This document shows positions 7,027 through 15,438 of a stretch of 20,820 nt of DNA, piece after piece. The notes below the pieces were generated by a model, which worked only from the letters and a program-made list of their open reading frames with translations, was not told where the DNA came from and searched no databases. Made by a program: the position numbers and the translations under genes. Positions within the stretch are counted from its first letter, which is position 1, and the number at the start of each line of letters is the position of its first letter. The stretch is from Eubacterium sp. (GTDB lineage Bacteria > Bacillota > Clostridia > Oscillospirales > Acutalibacteraceae), in NCBI GenBank assembly GCA_029059925.1, contig JAIDVA010000197.1, positions 1 through 20,820 on the forward strand. The letters run 5' to 3'.

Positions 7027-8406
7027 TTATTTTTTCTCCTTGTAAGGCTTCTTGATATCTACCCAGCCTTCCTTTATCACTTGTCTTGCACGTGCAATTG
7101 AGAGTGCTTTTTCAGGAATACTGTCTGTAATGGTTGAGCCTGCTGCAATATATGCCTGCTCACCCACCTCAACAGGTGCAATCAGATTTGTATTGCAGCC
7201 GATAAAAGCACCGTCGCCGATTTTACAGCGTGACTTATTCTTCCCATCATAATTGCATGTAACTGTTCCGCAGCCGAAGTTGACATCGCTGCCGACATCA
7301 CTGTCACCGATATAAGTGAGGTGTGCACTCTTTGAGCCTTCGCCGACTGTTGAGTTTTTAACCTCAACGAAGTTGCCAATATGAACACCTTTTTTTAGTG
7401 TGGAATTTGCACGCACCTTAACAAACGGACCTGCATCAACTCCATCCTCAACGGTGCTGTCAAGAATCTTGCAGTTATCAAGAACAACATTGTCACCGAC
7501 TGTTGAATTGTCGATATAGGTATTCGGTCCGATTGTGCAGTTGCTACCGATAACGGTATCGCCAAGAATAATTGTATTCGGCATAATAACGGTTGAATTG
7601 CCGATTTTGACATCCTTGCCGATAATAACACCGTCTGTGCACGGAATATCAACACCGTCAAGCATAAGCTTTGTGTTAATATTTCTTCTCATAATATTAT
7701 TCAGGTCATTAAGCTGCTTTCTGTCATTTGCGCCAAGTATAACCTCGCTGTTTTCAACAACATATGCACCTGCATTTTTGCCTGCAGAAATGAGTATTTC
7801 AAGTGTATCAGTCAGATAATACTCATTCTGGGCATTATTATTTGTGATATTGCCGAGTGCATAAAGCAAATCAGCACCGTAAAACCAGTAGCATCCTGCA
7901 TTTGACTCGTTAATCTTCTTTTCCTCAGGTGTAGCATCCTTATGCTCAACAATTCTTAAAAGTGTACCGTTTTCATCTCTCTTGATATGGCCGATACCCT
8001 CGGTATCATCAACAAGTGCACTGATCAGTGTAATTGAATTACTATTCTCTTTATGATAAGCATATGCTTTGTTGATGGTTTCGGCATCCATAAGCGGACC
8101 ATCACCATTGAGAATAAGAATATCATCCTCTGTATGCTCTTTGATAAAATCTGTTGCCTGCATTACTGCGTGACCTGTGCCAAGCTGCGGCTGCTGCAAA
8201 GCAGTTTTGATATCAGAGGAGAGATAAGCCTCAACCTCTTCATGCTTATAGCCTGTAATTACGCAGATGTCCTCGGCCCCTGCCTCTTTAACTGCATCAA
8301 CAACGTGGCCGATCATCGGCTTGAATATTACATTGCACATAACCTTAGGGCAGTCTGCCTTCATTCGTGTACCTTTACCGCCTGCAAGAATTATAGCACA
8401 TTTCAT
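7027..8406 (-). CDS. glmU: Bifunctional UDP-N-acetylglucosamine pyrophosphorylase / glucosamine-1-phosphate N-acetyltransferase
   Basis: A 459-residue cytoplasmic enzyme, close to the usual length. It acetylates glucosamine-1-phosphate and then joins it to UTP, making UDP-GlcNAc for peptidoglycan and other envelope polymers. The N-terminal uridyltransferase shows LAGGKGTRMKADCPKVM (7-23), QQPQLGTGHA (71-80) and NGDGPL (100-105). The C-terminal half is a left-handed beta-helix of hexapeptide repeats, and His362 in KSAHLTYIGDS matches the acetyltransferase catalytic His. Start ATG 8406 is preferred over an ATG five codons upstream because GGAGG lies 8 nt before it. It has its own promoter, divergent from ppdK, and leads directly into the VanW lipoprotein gene. 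Confidence 0.96.
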   Translation of the reverse strand: MKCAIILAGGKGTRMKADCPKVMCNVIFKPMIGHVVDAVKEAGAEDICVITGYKHEEVEAYLSSDIKTALQQPQLGTGHAVMQATDFIKEHTEDDILILNGDGPLMDAETINKAYAYHKENSNSITLISALVDDTEGIGHIKRDENGTLLRIVEHKDATPEEKKINESNAGCYWFYGADLLYALGNITNNNAQNEYYLTDTLEILISAGKNAGAYVVENSEVILGANDRKQLNDLNNIMRRNINTKLMLDGVDIPCTDGVIIGKDVKIGNSTVIMPNTIILGDTVIGSNCTIGPNTYIDNSTVGDNVVLDNCKILDSTVEDGVDAGPFVKVRANSTLKKGVHIGNFVEVKNSTVGEGSKSAHLTYIGDSDVGSDVNFGCGTVTCNYDGKNKSRCKIGDGAFIGCNTNLIAPVEVGEQAYIAAGSTITDSIPEKALSIARARQVIKEGWVDIKKPYKEKK

Positions 8407-8452
8407 ATATTTTTCCTCCATTAATCTATGAATACATATCTTCCTTTTTACA

Positions 8453-8481
8453 ATTATGCACCAAAACTATATATTTTTCAA
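8453..8481 (-). promoter_or_regulatory. glmU promoter
   Basis: On the minus strand TTGAAA (8476-8481) and CATAAT (8453-8458) are 17 nt apart, each 5/6 to consensus, leaving a leader of about 40 nt to the chosen ATG. Confidence 0.6.
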
Positions 8482-8520
8482 GACAAATCATAATAAAGAT
8501 TAAAAATTAACAAAAAATGT

Positions 8521-8549
8521 TTGTAATTTATCCTATATTATGTTATAAT
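8521..8549 (+). promoter_or_regulatory. ppdK promoter
   Basis: TTGTAA (8521-8526), a 17-nt spacer and perfect TATAAT (8544-8549), the latter preceded by TGT (extended -10). The leader of about 95 nt has three short hairpin-like repeats (for example CTCA/TGAG near 8583 and CTAT/ATAG near 8598) and ends in AGGAGG 11 nt before the ATG. No known riboswitch was recognised. Confidence 0.7.
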
Positions 8550-8651
8550 GCTATCGCATTATACCTTAGCTATAATAGGTGACTCAGCTTATGAGGCTAT
8601 GCGTATAGTATTCCAAATCAGTTATTTATTATTTAGGAGGTATTTCCCAAT

Positions 8652-11282
8652 ATGGCAAACAAGTATTGCTACCTTTTTTCAGAAGGTAATGCTACAATGA
8701 GAGAGCTCCTCGGCGGTAAGGGTGCAAACCTTGCAGAAATGACCAACATCGGTCTTCCTGTACCACAGGGTTTCACAATTACAACAGAGGCTTGTACTCA
8801 GTACTACGAAGACGGTCGTAAAATCAATGATGATATTATGGCTGAAATCAACGAGTACATTGTAAAGATGGAAGAAATCACAGGCAAGAAGTTCGGTGAT
8901 AAGGAGAATCCTCTCCTCGTTTCAGTTCGTTCAGGTGCAAGAGCATCAATGCCTGGTATGATGGATACAATCCTTAACCTTGGTTTAAATGAAGAGGTTG
9001 TTAACACAATCGCTGAAAAATCAGGTAACCCACGTTGGGCTTGGGACTGCTACAGAAGATTCATCCAGATGTATTCTGACGTAGTTATGGAAGTTGGTAA
9101 GAAGTATTTTGAAGTTCTTATCGACGAAATGAAAGAAAAGAGAGGCGTTACTCAGGACGTTGAGTTAACTGCTGAAGATCTTAAAGAGCTTGCTGCTCAG
9201 TTCAAGGCTGAGTACAAAGACAAGATCGGCGAGGACTTCCCGGCTGATCCTAAGGAGCAGCTTATGGGTGCAGTTAAGGCTGTATTCCGTTCATGGGACA
9301 ACCCTCGTGCAAACGTATACCGTCGTGACAACGATATTCCTTACTCATGGGGTACTGCTGTTAACGTTCAGTCAATGGCATTCGGTAACATGGGTGACGA
9401 TTGCGGTACAGGTGTTGCTTTCACACGTGACCCTGCTACAGGTGCAAAGGGTCTCTTCGGTGAGTTCCTTACAAACGCACAGGGCGAGGACGTAGTTGCA
9501 GGTGTTCGTACACCAATGCACATTTCAGAGATGGAGCAGAAGTTCCCTGAAGCATTCGCTGAGTTCACAGAGGTTTGCAAAACTCTTGAGAATCACTACA
9601 GAGATATGCAGGATATGGAATTCACTGTTGAGCACGGTAAGCTCTTCATGCTTCAGACACGTAACGGTAAGAGAACAGCTCAGGCTGCTCTTCAGATTGC
9701 ATGTGACCTTGTTGACGAGGGCATGAGAACAGAGGAAGAGGCTGTTGAAATGATCGACCCTCGTAACCTCGACACACTCCTTCACCCACAGTTTGACGCT
9801 GCTGCTCTTAAGGCTGCAACTCCTGCCGGTAAGGGTCTCGGCGCTTCTCCAGGTGCTGCTTGCGGTAAGGTTGTATTCACAGCTGACGATGCAGTTGCTT
9901 GGAACGAGAAGGGCGAGAAGGTTGTACTTGTTCGTCTTGAGACTTCACCTGAGGATATCACAGGTATGAAGGCTGCTCAGGGTATCCTTACAGTTCGTGG
10001 CGGTATGACATCACACGCTGCTGTAGTTGCTCGTGGTATGGGTACATGCTGCGTATCAGGCTGCGGCGACATCAATATGGACGAAGAGAATAAGAAATTT
10101 ACACTCGCTGGTAAGGAATATCACGAGGGTGACTATATTTCAATCGATGGTTCAACAGGTAACATCTATGAGGGTATCATCCCAACTGTTGACGCTACAA
10201 TCGCAGGCACATTCGGCAGAATCATGGGTTGGGCTGACAAGTTCAGAACACTTAAGGTTCGTACAAACGCTGATACTCCTGCTGATGCTAAGAAGGCAAG
10301 AGAGCTTGGTGCTGAGGGTATCGGTCTCTGCCGTACAGAGCATATGTTCTTTGAAGAGGACAGAATTGCTGCATTCCGTGAAATGATTTGTTCAGACACA
10401 GTTGAAGAGAGAGAAGCTGCTCTTGAGAAGATTCTTCCTTATCAGCAGAATGACTTTGAGGCTCTTTATGAGGCACTTGAGGGCTGTCCTGTAACAATCC
10501 GTTTCCTTGATCCACCTCTCCACGAGTTCGTTCCTACAGAGGAAGAAGATATCAAGAAGCTTGCTGGCTCACAGGGCAAGAGCGTTGAAGATATTAAAGC
10601 TATCATCGCATCTCTCCACGAGTTTAACCCAATGATGGGTCATCGTGGTCTCCGTCTTGCAGTAACATATCCTGAAATTGCTAAGATGCAGACAAAGGCT
10701 GTTATCCGTGCAGCTATCAACGTTCAGAAGGCTCACGCTGACTGGACAGTTGCTCCTGAAATCATGATTCCGCTTGCTTGCGACACTAAGGAGCTTAAGT
10801 ATGTTAAGGATATGGTTGTTGCAACTGCTGATGCTGAAATCGCTGCTGCAGGTGTTGAGATGAAGTACGAAGTTGGTACTATGATCGAGATTCCTCGTGC
10901 TGCTCTTACAGCTGACGAAATCGCTAAGGAAGCTGAGTTCTTCTGCTTCGGTACTAACGACCTTACTCAGATGACATACGGCTTCAGCCGTGACGATGCT
11001 GGTAAGTTCCTTGATGCTTACTATGATGCAAAGATTTTCGAGAACGATCCATTTGCTAAGCTCGACCAGACAGGTGTTGGCCAGCTTATGAAGATGGCTG
11101 TTGCAGGCGGTAAGGCTACTCGCCCAGAGATTCACTGCGGTATCTGCGGTGAGCACGGCGGTGACCCAAGCTCAGTTGAGTTCTGCCACGAGATTGGTCT
11201 TGATTATGTATCATGCTCACCATTCAGAGTTCCAATTGCTCGTCTCGCTGCTGCTCAGGCTGCAATCAAGTCAAACAAGTAA
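8652..11282 (+). CDS. ppdK: Pyruvate, phosphate dikinase
   Basis: An 876-residue enzyme, the usual length (the Clostridium symbiosum enzyme is about 874). It interconverts pyruvate, ATP and Pi with phosphoenolpyruvate, AMP and PPi in the cytoplasm, serving glycolysis with PPi or gluconeogenesis. The N-terminal ATP-grasp part includes GGKGANLAEM and VSVRSGARASMPGMMDT. The swivelling domain carries the phospho-acceptor His455 in GGMTSHAAVVARGMG. The C-terminal TIM barrel has FLDPPLHEF, GTNDLTQMTYGFSRDD and the acid/base Cys832 in GICGEHGGDPSS. Codon use differs from neighbouring genes: GCT, GGT, CGT, CTT and CTC dominate, as in very highly expressed genes. It stands alone between its own promoter and a strong terminator. 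Confidence 0.97.
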   Translation: MANKYCYLFSEGNATMRELLGGKGANLAEMTNIGLPVPQGFTITTEACTQYYEDGRKINDDIMAEINEYIVKMEEITGKKFGDKENPLLVSVRSGARASMPGMMDTILNLGLNEEVVNTIAEKSGNPRWAWDCYRRFIQMYSDVVMEVGKKYFEVLIDEMKEKRGVTQDVELTAEDLKELAAQFKAEYKDKIGEDFPADPKEQLMGAVKAVFRSWDNPRANVYRRDNDIPYSWGTAVNVQSMAFGNMGDDCGTGVAFTRDPATGAKGLFGEFLTNAQGEDVVAGVRTPMHISEMEQKFPEAFAEFTEVCKTLENHYRDMQDMEFTVEHGKLFMLQTRNGKRTAQAALQIACDLVDEGMRTEEEAVEMIDPRNLDTLLHPQFDAAALKAATPAGKGLGASPGAACGKVVFTADDAVAWNEKGEKVVLVRLETSPEDITGMKAAQGILTVRGGMTSHAAVVARGMGTCCVSGCGDINMDEENKKFTLAGKEYHEGDYISIDGSTGNIYEGIIPTVDATIAGTFGRIMGWADKFRTLKVRTNADTPADAKKARELGAEGIGLCRTEHMFFEEDRIAAFREMICSDTVEEREAALEKILPYQQNDFEALYEALEGCPVTIRFLDPPLHEFVPTEEEDIKKLAGSQGKSVEDIKAIIASLHEFNPMMGHRGLRLAVTYPEIAKMQTKAVIRAAINVQKAHADWTVAPEIMIPLACDTKELKYVKDMVVATADAEIAAAGVEMKYEVGTMIEIPRAALTADEIAKEAEFFCFGTNDLTQMTYGFSRDDAGKFLDAYYDAKIFENDPFAKLDQTGVGQLMKMAVAGGKATRPEIHCGICGEHGGDPSSVEFCHEIGLDYVSCSPFRVPIARLAAAQAAIKSNK

Positions 11283-11304
11283 TTAAATAAATTACAAAAT
11301 AGTA

Positions 11305-11335
11305 AGAGGATAGCTTAACCGCTATCCTCTTTTTA
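11305..11335 (+). terminator. ppdK intrinsic terminator
   Basis: AGAGGATAGC (11305-11314) pairs perfectly with GCTATCCTCT (11321-11330) over a 6-nt loop, followed by TTTT, 22 nt after the stop codon. Confidence 0.9.
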
Positions 11336-11341
11336 TATACA

Positions 11342-11392
11342 AAGCAAAAGCACCCGACATTAAAGCTGAGGTGCTGCAACGCGGTTTTGCTT
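11342..11392 (-). terminator. Nested hairpin between ppdK and the DUF4272 gene, probable terminator
   Basis: Outer arms AAGCAAAA (11342-11349) and TTTTGCTT (11385-11392) enclose inner arms AGCACC (11349-11354) and GGTGCT (11370-11375). Read on the minus strand, the inner hairpin is followed by TTTTGCTTT, which suits termination of the DUF4272 gene that ends 34 nt upstream. A small structured RNA cannot be excluded. Confidence 0.45.
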
Positions 11393-11425
11393 AAAGTAGA
11401 GTACCTTTGTAATTACTATATTATA

Positions 11426-12124
11426 TTAAGTATCAAGAGAAATATAGTTCCAATCTGTAACATCAGAAATTAACCATTCAAGACCACGCCGTCTTTCAAC
11501 AACAACATCCTTATTAAGCTCACCGATTGGAGTATCGGGGCGGATTCTTTTTTCTGTTGTTGCCCAATGATAACGATAGTACAAATCAAGCATATCCAAA
11601 ATTTCTTCAGTATTTCTCAGCTTACATTTTGATTTGAATTCATCATAGCTTTTACAATCTCCAACCAGAGTAATCGCCTTTTGACAATCGCAGATATCTT
11701 TAGGATATTCAAATCCAATATCATCTATCAAACCGAGTGCCCATACCAATGACCAATAAGTCTCATACGTCCATACAACATCTATAACATCCTGCTTGCT
11801 GTAATGTCCGAAAAACACCTTCTTCTCCTTACTCAGCAAATCCTTCTGCACACCGAATTCCTTAAGGAGCTTATAGAACATTTCTTTTGACTGTTCATAA
11901 TTATCAGTATCAGCATCCATTGCAATCTGCGTTGACAAAAGACAGGCAATGGCTCTTTTACAAATTTCATCCATATCCTTTAGCTTTACCTGTGAACCAT
12001 CCTCTAAAACAGGCAGATTTTCATAGCAGGCTATTCCTCTGTCCTTAATCTTTTTATTAGATACAGCTCTCCTTTGCTCAGGAGTTTTGATGCTTTTTCA
12101 TTTAAATTTATCAAACAAGCCCAT
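11426..12124 (-). pseudogene. DUF4272 protein gene with an in-frame TGA at codon 9
   Basis: From ATG 12124, which has AAAGGTG 6 nt upstream, the frame reads MGLFDKFK, then TGA (12098-12100). It continues in the same frame with KSIKTPEQRRAVSNKKIKDRG and on through MDEICKRAIA to the stop at 11426. Both sides look like one DUF4272 protein of about 232 residues: PEQRR near the N-terminus and WTYETYWSLVWALGLIDDI further on are typical of the family, whose function is unknown. The next ATG, at 11974, would give 182 residues but has no properly spaced ribosome binding site and would lose about 50 conserved residues. So the gene is probably inactivated by one base change, unless the base is an assembly error or the TGA is read through. 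Confidence 0.75.
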
Positions 12125-12147
12125 ATTAAACACCTTTAATATTATTA

Positions 12148-12220
12148 TAATTATCGTTTAGCGCAGTAAGTCGTAAGTAATAATTAAACAATCGTGCATT
12201 ATTAATATAAACTATAATTT
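12148..12220. repeat. Possible short member of the AAATTATTGTTTA-bounded repeat family
   Basis: TAATTATCGTTTA (12148-12160) and TAAACTATAATTT (12208-12220) are inverted ends matching each other at 11 of 13 bases; the right one equals the right end of the copy at 5854-6112. The 47-bp interior has no GC-rich core. It sits between the DUF4272 gene and the zapA promoter in an A+T-rich region, so chance similarity is possible. Confidence 0.4.
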
Positions 12221-12263
12221 GATATTATGCAATAAATTATTTATAATACTAATTGTAACCACA

Positions 12264-12292
12264 TTGACAATTGTATTTTTTATTGTTATACT
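12264..12292 (+). promoter_or_regulatory. Promoter of the zapA-U32-maf operon
   Basis: Perfect TTGACA (12264-12269), a 17-nt spacer and TATACT (12287-12292), the latter preceded by TGT (extended -10). It leaves a leader of about 48 nt before the zapA ATG. Confidence 0.72.
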
Positions 12293-12346
12293 AAAAAAGT
12301 AAAAATATGTCGAGTTATAATGTTATATCAATGAAGGTGTAGGAAT

Positions 12347-12697
12347 ATGAATAAAAACAGAGTTCAGGTAAAAATTGCCGGTGCAAGCTATACAATTGTT
12401 ACTGAGGATGACCCGCAGTATGTTGAGGAGCTTGCTGAAAATATCAGTCTCGAAATCCGTTCAATATGCAATGCAAATCCGTCTTTGTCAATGACACAGG
12501 CTGCTGTGCTTGTTGCACTTGACGAGGCAGATTCATACAAAAAGGCATCTGCATCTGCAGACAATCTCAGAGTGCAGATTAAAGATTATCTTGAAGAGAG
12601 TGCAAGAGCAAAGATGGAGGTTGAGGTTGCAAGACGCGAGGTTGAAAGACTTAACCGCGAAATTGCCGATTTAAGAGAAAAATTAAACAACAGATAA
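12347..12697 (+). CDS. zapA: Cell division protein ZapA
   Basis: A 116-residue protein. Residues 1-65 form the ZapA fold (NRVQVKIAGASYTIVTEDDPQYVEELAENIS, of which IAGASYTI and YVEELA are the family hallmarks, then MTQAAVLVALDEADSY). Residues about 66-115 form an Arg/Glu-rich coiled coil (VEVARREVERLNREIADLRE). ZapA binds and bundles FtsZ filaments at the division ring in the cytoplasm. AAGGTG lies 8 nt before the ATG. It is the first gene of an operon: the U32 gene starts 8 nt after its stop. A zapA-U32 pairing is common in Firmicutes, to my knowledge. Confidence 0.9.
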   Translation: MNKNRVQVKIAGASYTIVTEDDPQYVEELAENISLEIRSICNANPSLSMTQAAVLVALDEADSYKKASASADNLRVQIKDYLEESARAKMEVEVARREVERLNREIADLREKLNNR

Positions 12698-12705
12698 GGA
12701 AAAAT

Positions 12706-14706
12706 ATGAAATATGAAATTTTGGCTCCTGCTGGTAGTATGGAGTCTTTGATTGCCGGTGTACGCAGTGGAGCAAACGCAGTTTACCTTGGTGGTAAAAT
12801 GTTTAATGCCCGCCGTAATGCCGGCAATTTTGATGATGAAGAGCTGAAAAATGCAGTTGAATACTGCCACAAAAGAGGTGTTAAGGTTTACTTAACACTT
12901 AATATTCTCGTATCCGATAATGAAATGAAAAGCGCCTATGATACAGTCAGGTATGCGCTCGGCGTTGGTGTTGATGCATTCATTATTCAGGATATCGGTA
13001 CAGCAAAAATGATAAAAGAGCATTTTCCGCAGGCGAAACTGCACGGCTCAACCCAGATGAGCATAATGACACCTGCAGGTGCAAGATATGCAAAATCGCT
13101 TGGCTTCAGCCGAATTGTTCTGCCGCGTGAAATGAGTCTTGACGAAATCAAAGAAATAAGAAAAAGTACCGATTTAGAACTTGAAATATTCATACACGGT
13201 GCACTTTGCATGTCTGTATCAGGTCAGTGTTACCTTTCATCTATGCTTGGCTCTCGCAGCGGCAACAGAGGCTTATGTGCTCAGCCGTGCCGTCTGCCAT
13301 TTACGGCAAAGGGTGACAAAAGCGAGTGTGCATTATCACTCAAGGATCTCAGTCTTATTGAGCATCTTGAAGAGCTTGACGGCATAACCTCATTAAAAAT
13401 TGAGGGCAGGATGAAAAGGCCTGAATATGTCAGTGCATCCGTTACCGCAGTGAAAAAAGCGAATGACGGCACTTATACAAGCTCAGACAGTTTTAATCTG
13501 CGCTCTGTATTTTCACGCAGCGGCTTCACAGACGGATATCTCACTGCCGCACGCGGCAAGACAATGTTCGGCACAAGACAGAAGGAGGACGTTATTTCTG
13601 CAAATAATGTGCTCAAAGCAATCAGTCATAACTATGACAATGAAAATCCTCTGCTGCCGATTGATATGCACTTTATATGTAAAAAGGATTCACCCTGCAC
13701 ATTAAGTGCTGCCGCACTTGGAAAAACAGTCACTGTTACGGGAGATATTCCCGAAGCTGCTATAAACAAGCCTATGACTGCCGAAGGTCTTAAACAGCGT
13801 TTGTCAAAGCTTGGAGGAACTCAGTTTTTTGCAAACGATATCAGCATTGAGCTTGATGACGGATTAATCATCCCTGTATCAAAAATCAATGAGCTGAGAC
13901 GAAAGGCTGTTGAACTGATTGAAGTACTGCCCGAAATTACAGTAGAGTCAAAACCCTTTGAGCAGAAAAATTTTGAACAAAAGAACAGGGTGCCGTATCT
14001 CACCGCATCCTTTAGAAATGCTGAACAGATTCCCGACAAGCATCCATTCAAGCATGTTTTTATTCCGCTTGATTCAAGCCTTGAGGATTTTGTTGATAAC
14101 CGAGCAGGCGTTGTGCTGCCACGCGGTTTGTTCGGAATAGAGAATGATATAAAAGCACGTCTTGAAAAGCTGAAAAAAGCAGGTGTAGCAAAAGCACTCT
14201 GCGGCAATATCGGCTCATATCAATTGGCAAAGGAAATGGGATTTGAAGTATTCGGTGATTTCGGACTGAATATTTATAACAGCGAAAGTGCACAGCAAAT
14301 AAGCAATCCGATTCTATCCTTTGAACTGACAATGGAACAAGCAAATAAGATTAATGCAGAAAACACAGGTGTTATTGTATACGGTCATGTACCGCTTATG
14401 CTTACCAGAAACTGCCCTATTAAATCGAGTATAGGCTGCTATGAATGTAATATGCAGGGCAGACTTACGGACAGAAAAGGGTATGAATTCCCGATTATCT
14501 GCTCAGACTATCCCTGTGTTGAGCTTCTTAACCCTATTCCAATATACATGTCAGACAGAATAAATGAAATCAAAACAGATTTTGCACACTTTTACTTTTC
14601 AACAGAAACTTTAGAAGAGGTTGAAAAAATTATTGAAATGCACGACAAAGGTGTTAAACCTGATTTCAAATATACAAGAGGATTATATCAGAGAGGAACA
14701 CTTTAA
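12706..14706 (+). CDS. U32-family protein, RlhA-like (23S rRNA hydroxylation), with C-terminal DUF3656
   Basis: A 666-residue protein. The N-terminal ~270 residues are the U32 domain: EILAPAGSMESL (4-15), GANAVYLGG (22-30), HGSTQMSI and IFIHGALCMSVSGQCYLSS. Cys168, Cys175, Cys191 and Cys195 (GNRGLCAQPCR) fit the conserved cysteine set that may bind iron-sulfur. LKIEGRMKRPEYV follows, and the rest matches the long DUF3656-containing form in length. Once called collagenase-like peptidases, the long U32 members such as E. coli RlhA are linked to hydroxylation of a 23S rRNA cytidine, while a related group modifies tRNA. rRNA modification is thus the likely role, but the exact target cannot be read here. 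AAGGA lies 6 nt before the ATG. It is followed after 2 nt by maf. Confidence 0.88.
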   Translation: MKYEILAPAGSMESLIAGVRSGANAVYLGGKMFNARRNAGNFDDEELKNAVEYCHKRGVKVYLTLNILVSDNEMKSAYDTVRYALGVGVDAFIIQDIGTAKMIKEHFPQAKLHGSTQMSIMTPAGARYAKSLGFSRIVLPREMSLDEIKEIRKSTDLELEIFIHGALCMSVSGQCYLSSMLGSRSGNRGLCAQPCRLPFTAKGDKSECALSLKDLSLIEHLEELDGITSLKIEGRMKRPEYVSASVTAVKKANDGTYTSSDSFNLRSVFSRSGFTDGYLTAARGKTMFGTRQKEDVISANNVLKAISHNYDNENPLLPIDMHFICKKDSPCTLSAAALGKTVTVTGDIPEAAINKPMTAEGLKQRLSKLGGTQFFANDISIELDDGLIIPVSKINELRRKAVELIEVLPEITVESKPFEQKNFEQKNRVPYLTASFRNAEQIPDKHPFKHVFIPLDSSLEDFVDNRAGVVLPRGLFGIENDIKARLEKLKKAGVAKALCGNIGSYQLAKEMGFEVFGDFGLNIYNSESAQQISNPILSFELTMEQANKINAENTGVIVYGHVPLMLTRNCPIKSSIGCYECNMQGRLTDRKGYEFPIICSDYPCVELLNPIPIYMSDRINEIKTDFAHFYFSTETLEEVEKIIEMHDKGVKPDFKYTRGLYQRGTL

Positions 14707-14708
14707 TA

Positions 14709-15242
14709 ATGATAATACTTGCATCAAAATCACCAAGAAGAAAAGAGCTTTTATCACTTATTACAGGGGATTTTGTTATTAAAACTGCTGATGTTGATGA
14801 AACGCTGCCCAAAGATATCATGCCGGACAAGGCTGTTGAATATTTGTCAAAAATAAAGGCAGAACCATTTAACAACGGCTCCGACACCATAATCGGCGCA
14901 GACACAGTGGTGGCAATTGACGGAATAATCCTCGGCAAGCCGGAAAACCGTGATGATGCTTTCAATATGCTTAAAATGCTGAGCGGAAAATATCACAGCG
15001 TTTTTACAGGTGTTACTGTAATAAAACCGGATAACACAATCACCTTTTCGATTGAAACAAAGGTTAAATTTTTCGATTTAACAGATGAAGAAATAAACAG
15101 CTACATAAATACTGACGAGCCATATGACAAAGCAGGCAGCTATGGAATACAGGGAAAAGGTTCATTGCTTGTTGAAAAAATCGATGGAGATTACTTTAAT
15201 GTAGTCGGTCTGCCCATAAGCACCTTAAACAAATATTTGTAA
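14709..15242 (+). CDS. maf: Maf-family nucleoside triphosphate pyrophosphatase
   Basis: A 177-residue cytoplasmic enzyme, slightly shorter than usual (about 190). Maf proteins split dTTP, UTP or modified nucleotides to monophosphate and PPi, and have been tied to septum formation and nucleotide sanitation. The substrate-loop motif LASKSPRRKELL (4-15), GADTVVAIDG (63-72) with the catalytic Asp65, LGKPENRDDAFNML, VFTGVTV and YDKAGSYGIQGKG are all present. It begins 2 nt after the U32 stop, with GAGAGGAA upstream inside the U32 end, so it is the third gene of the zapA operon. No clear terminator follows. Confidence 0.94.
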   Translation: MIILASKSPRRKELLSLITGDFVIKTADVDETLPKDIMPDKAVEYLSKIKAEPFNNGSDTIIGADTVVAIDGIILGKPENRDDAFNMLKMLSGKYHSVFTGVTVIKPDNTITFSIETKVKFFDLTDEEINSYINTDEPYDKAGSYGIQGKGSLLVEKIDGDYFNVVGLPISTLNKYL

Positions 15243-15306
15243 TAGACACAAGCGCAGCATTTTGGCGAATTTAAGGTAATCACCAGAAATATGTCTTAAA
15301 TTGCAC

Positions 15307-15335
15307 TTGAATTTTTTTGATTTTCGTGGTATTAT
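15307..15335 (+). promoter_or_regulatory. Promoter of the PHP phosphoesterase gene
   Basis: TTGAAT (15307-15312), a 17-nt spacer and TATTAT (15330-15335), the latter preceded by TGG (extended -10). The leader is about 97 nt and ends with AAAGGAG 7 nt before the ATG. Confidence 0.55.
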
Positions 15336-15438
15336 ATATTCGAAGATTTATTAAATATTATTAAACAGTGAGCAACCGTTCACCATAACTCAGCAAATAT
15401 TTCACGCGAATTTTTACTGATTTTGAAAGGAGACAGTT

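Noticed and set aside
8556..8651. ppdK leader as a riboswitch
   Set aside because: Only three 4-bp hairpin-like repeats are seen, with no known aptamer motif and no terminator or sequestering stem before the start.
10569..11156. Long open frame (195 codons) antisense to ppdK
   Set aside because: It lies wholly inside ppdK, has no ribosome binding site, and follows from the biased codon use of ppdK; the predicted protein resembles no family I know.
12098..12100. TGA in the DUF4272 gene as a selenocysteine codon
   Set aside because: It is at codon 9, the family is not known for redox Cys or Sec there, and I see no convincing hairpin directly downstream on the minus strand.
15268..15302. AATTTAAG/CTTAAATT inverted repeat after maf as a terminator
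   Set aside because: All A+T arms, a 19-nt loop and no U-run; unlikely to terminate transcription.
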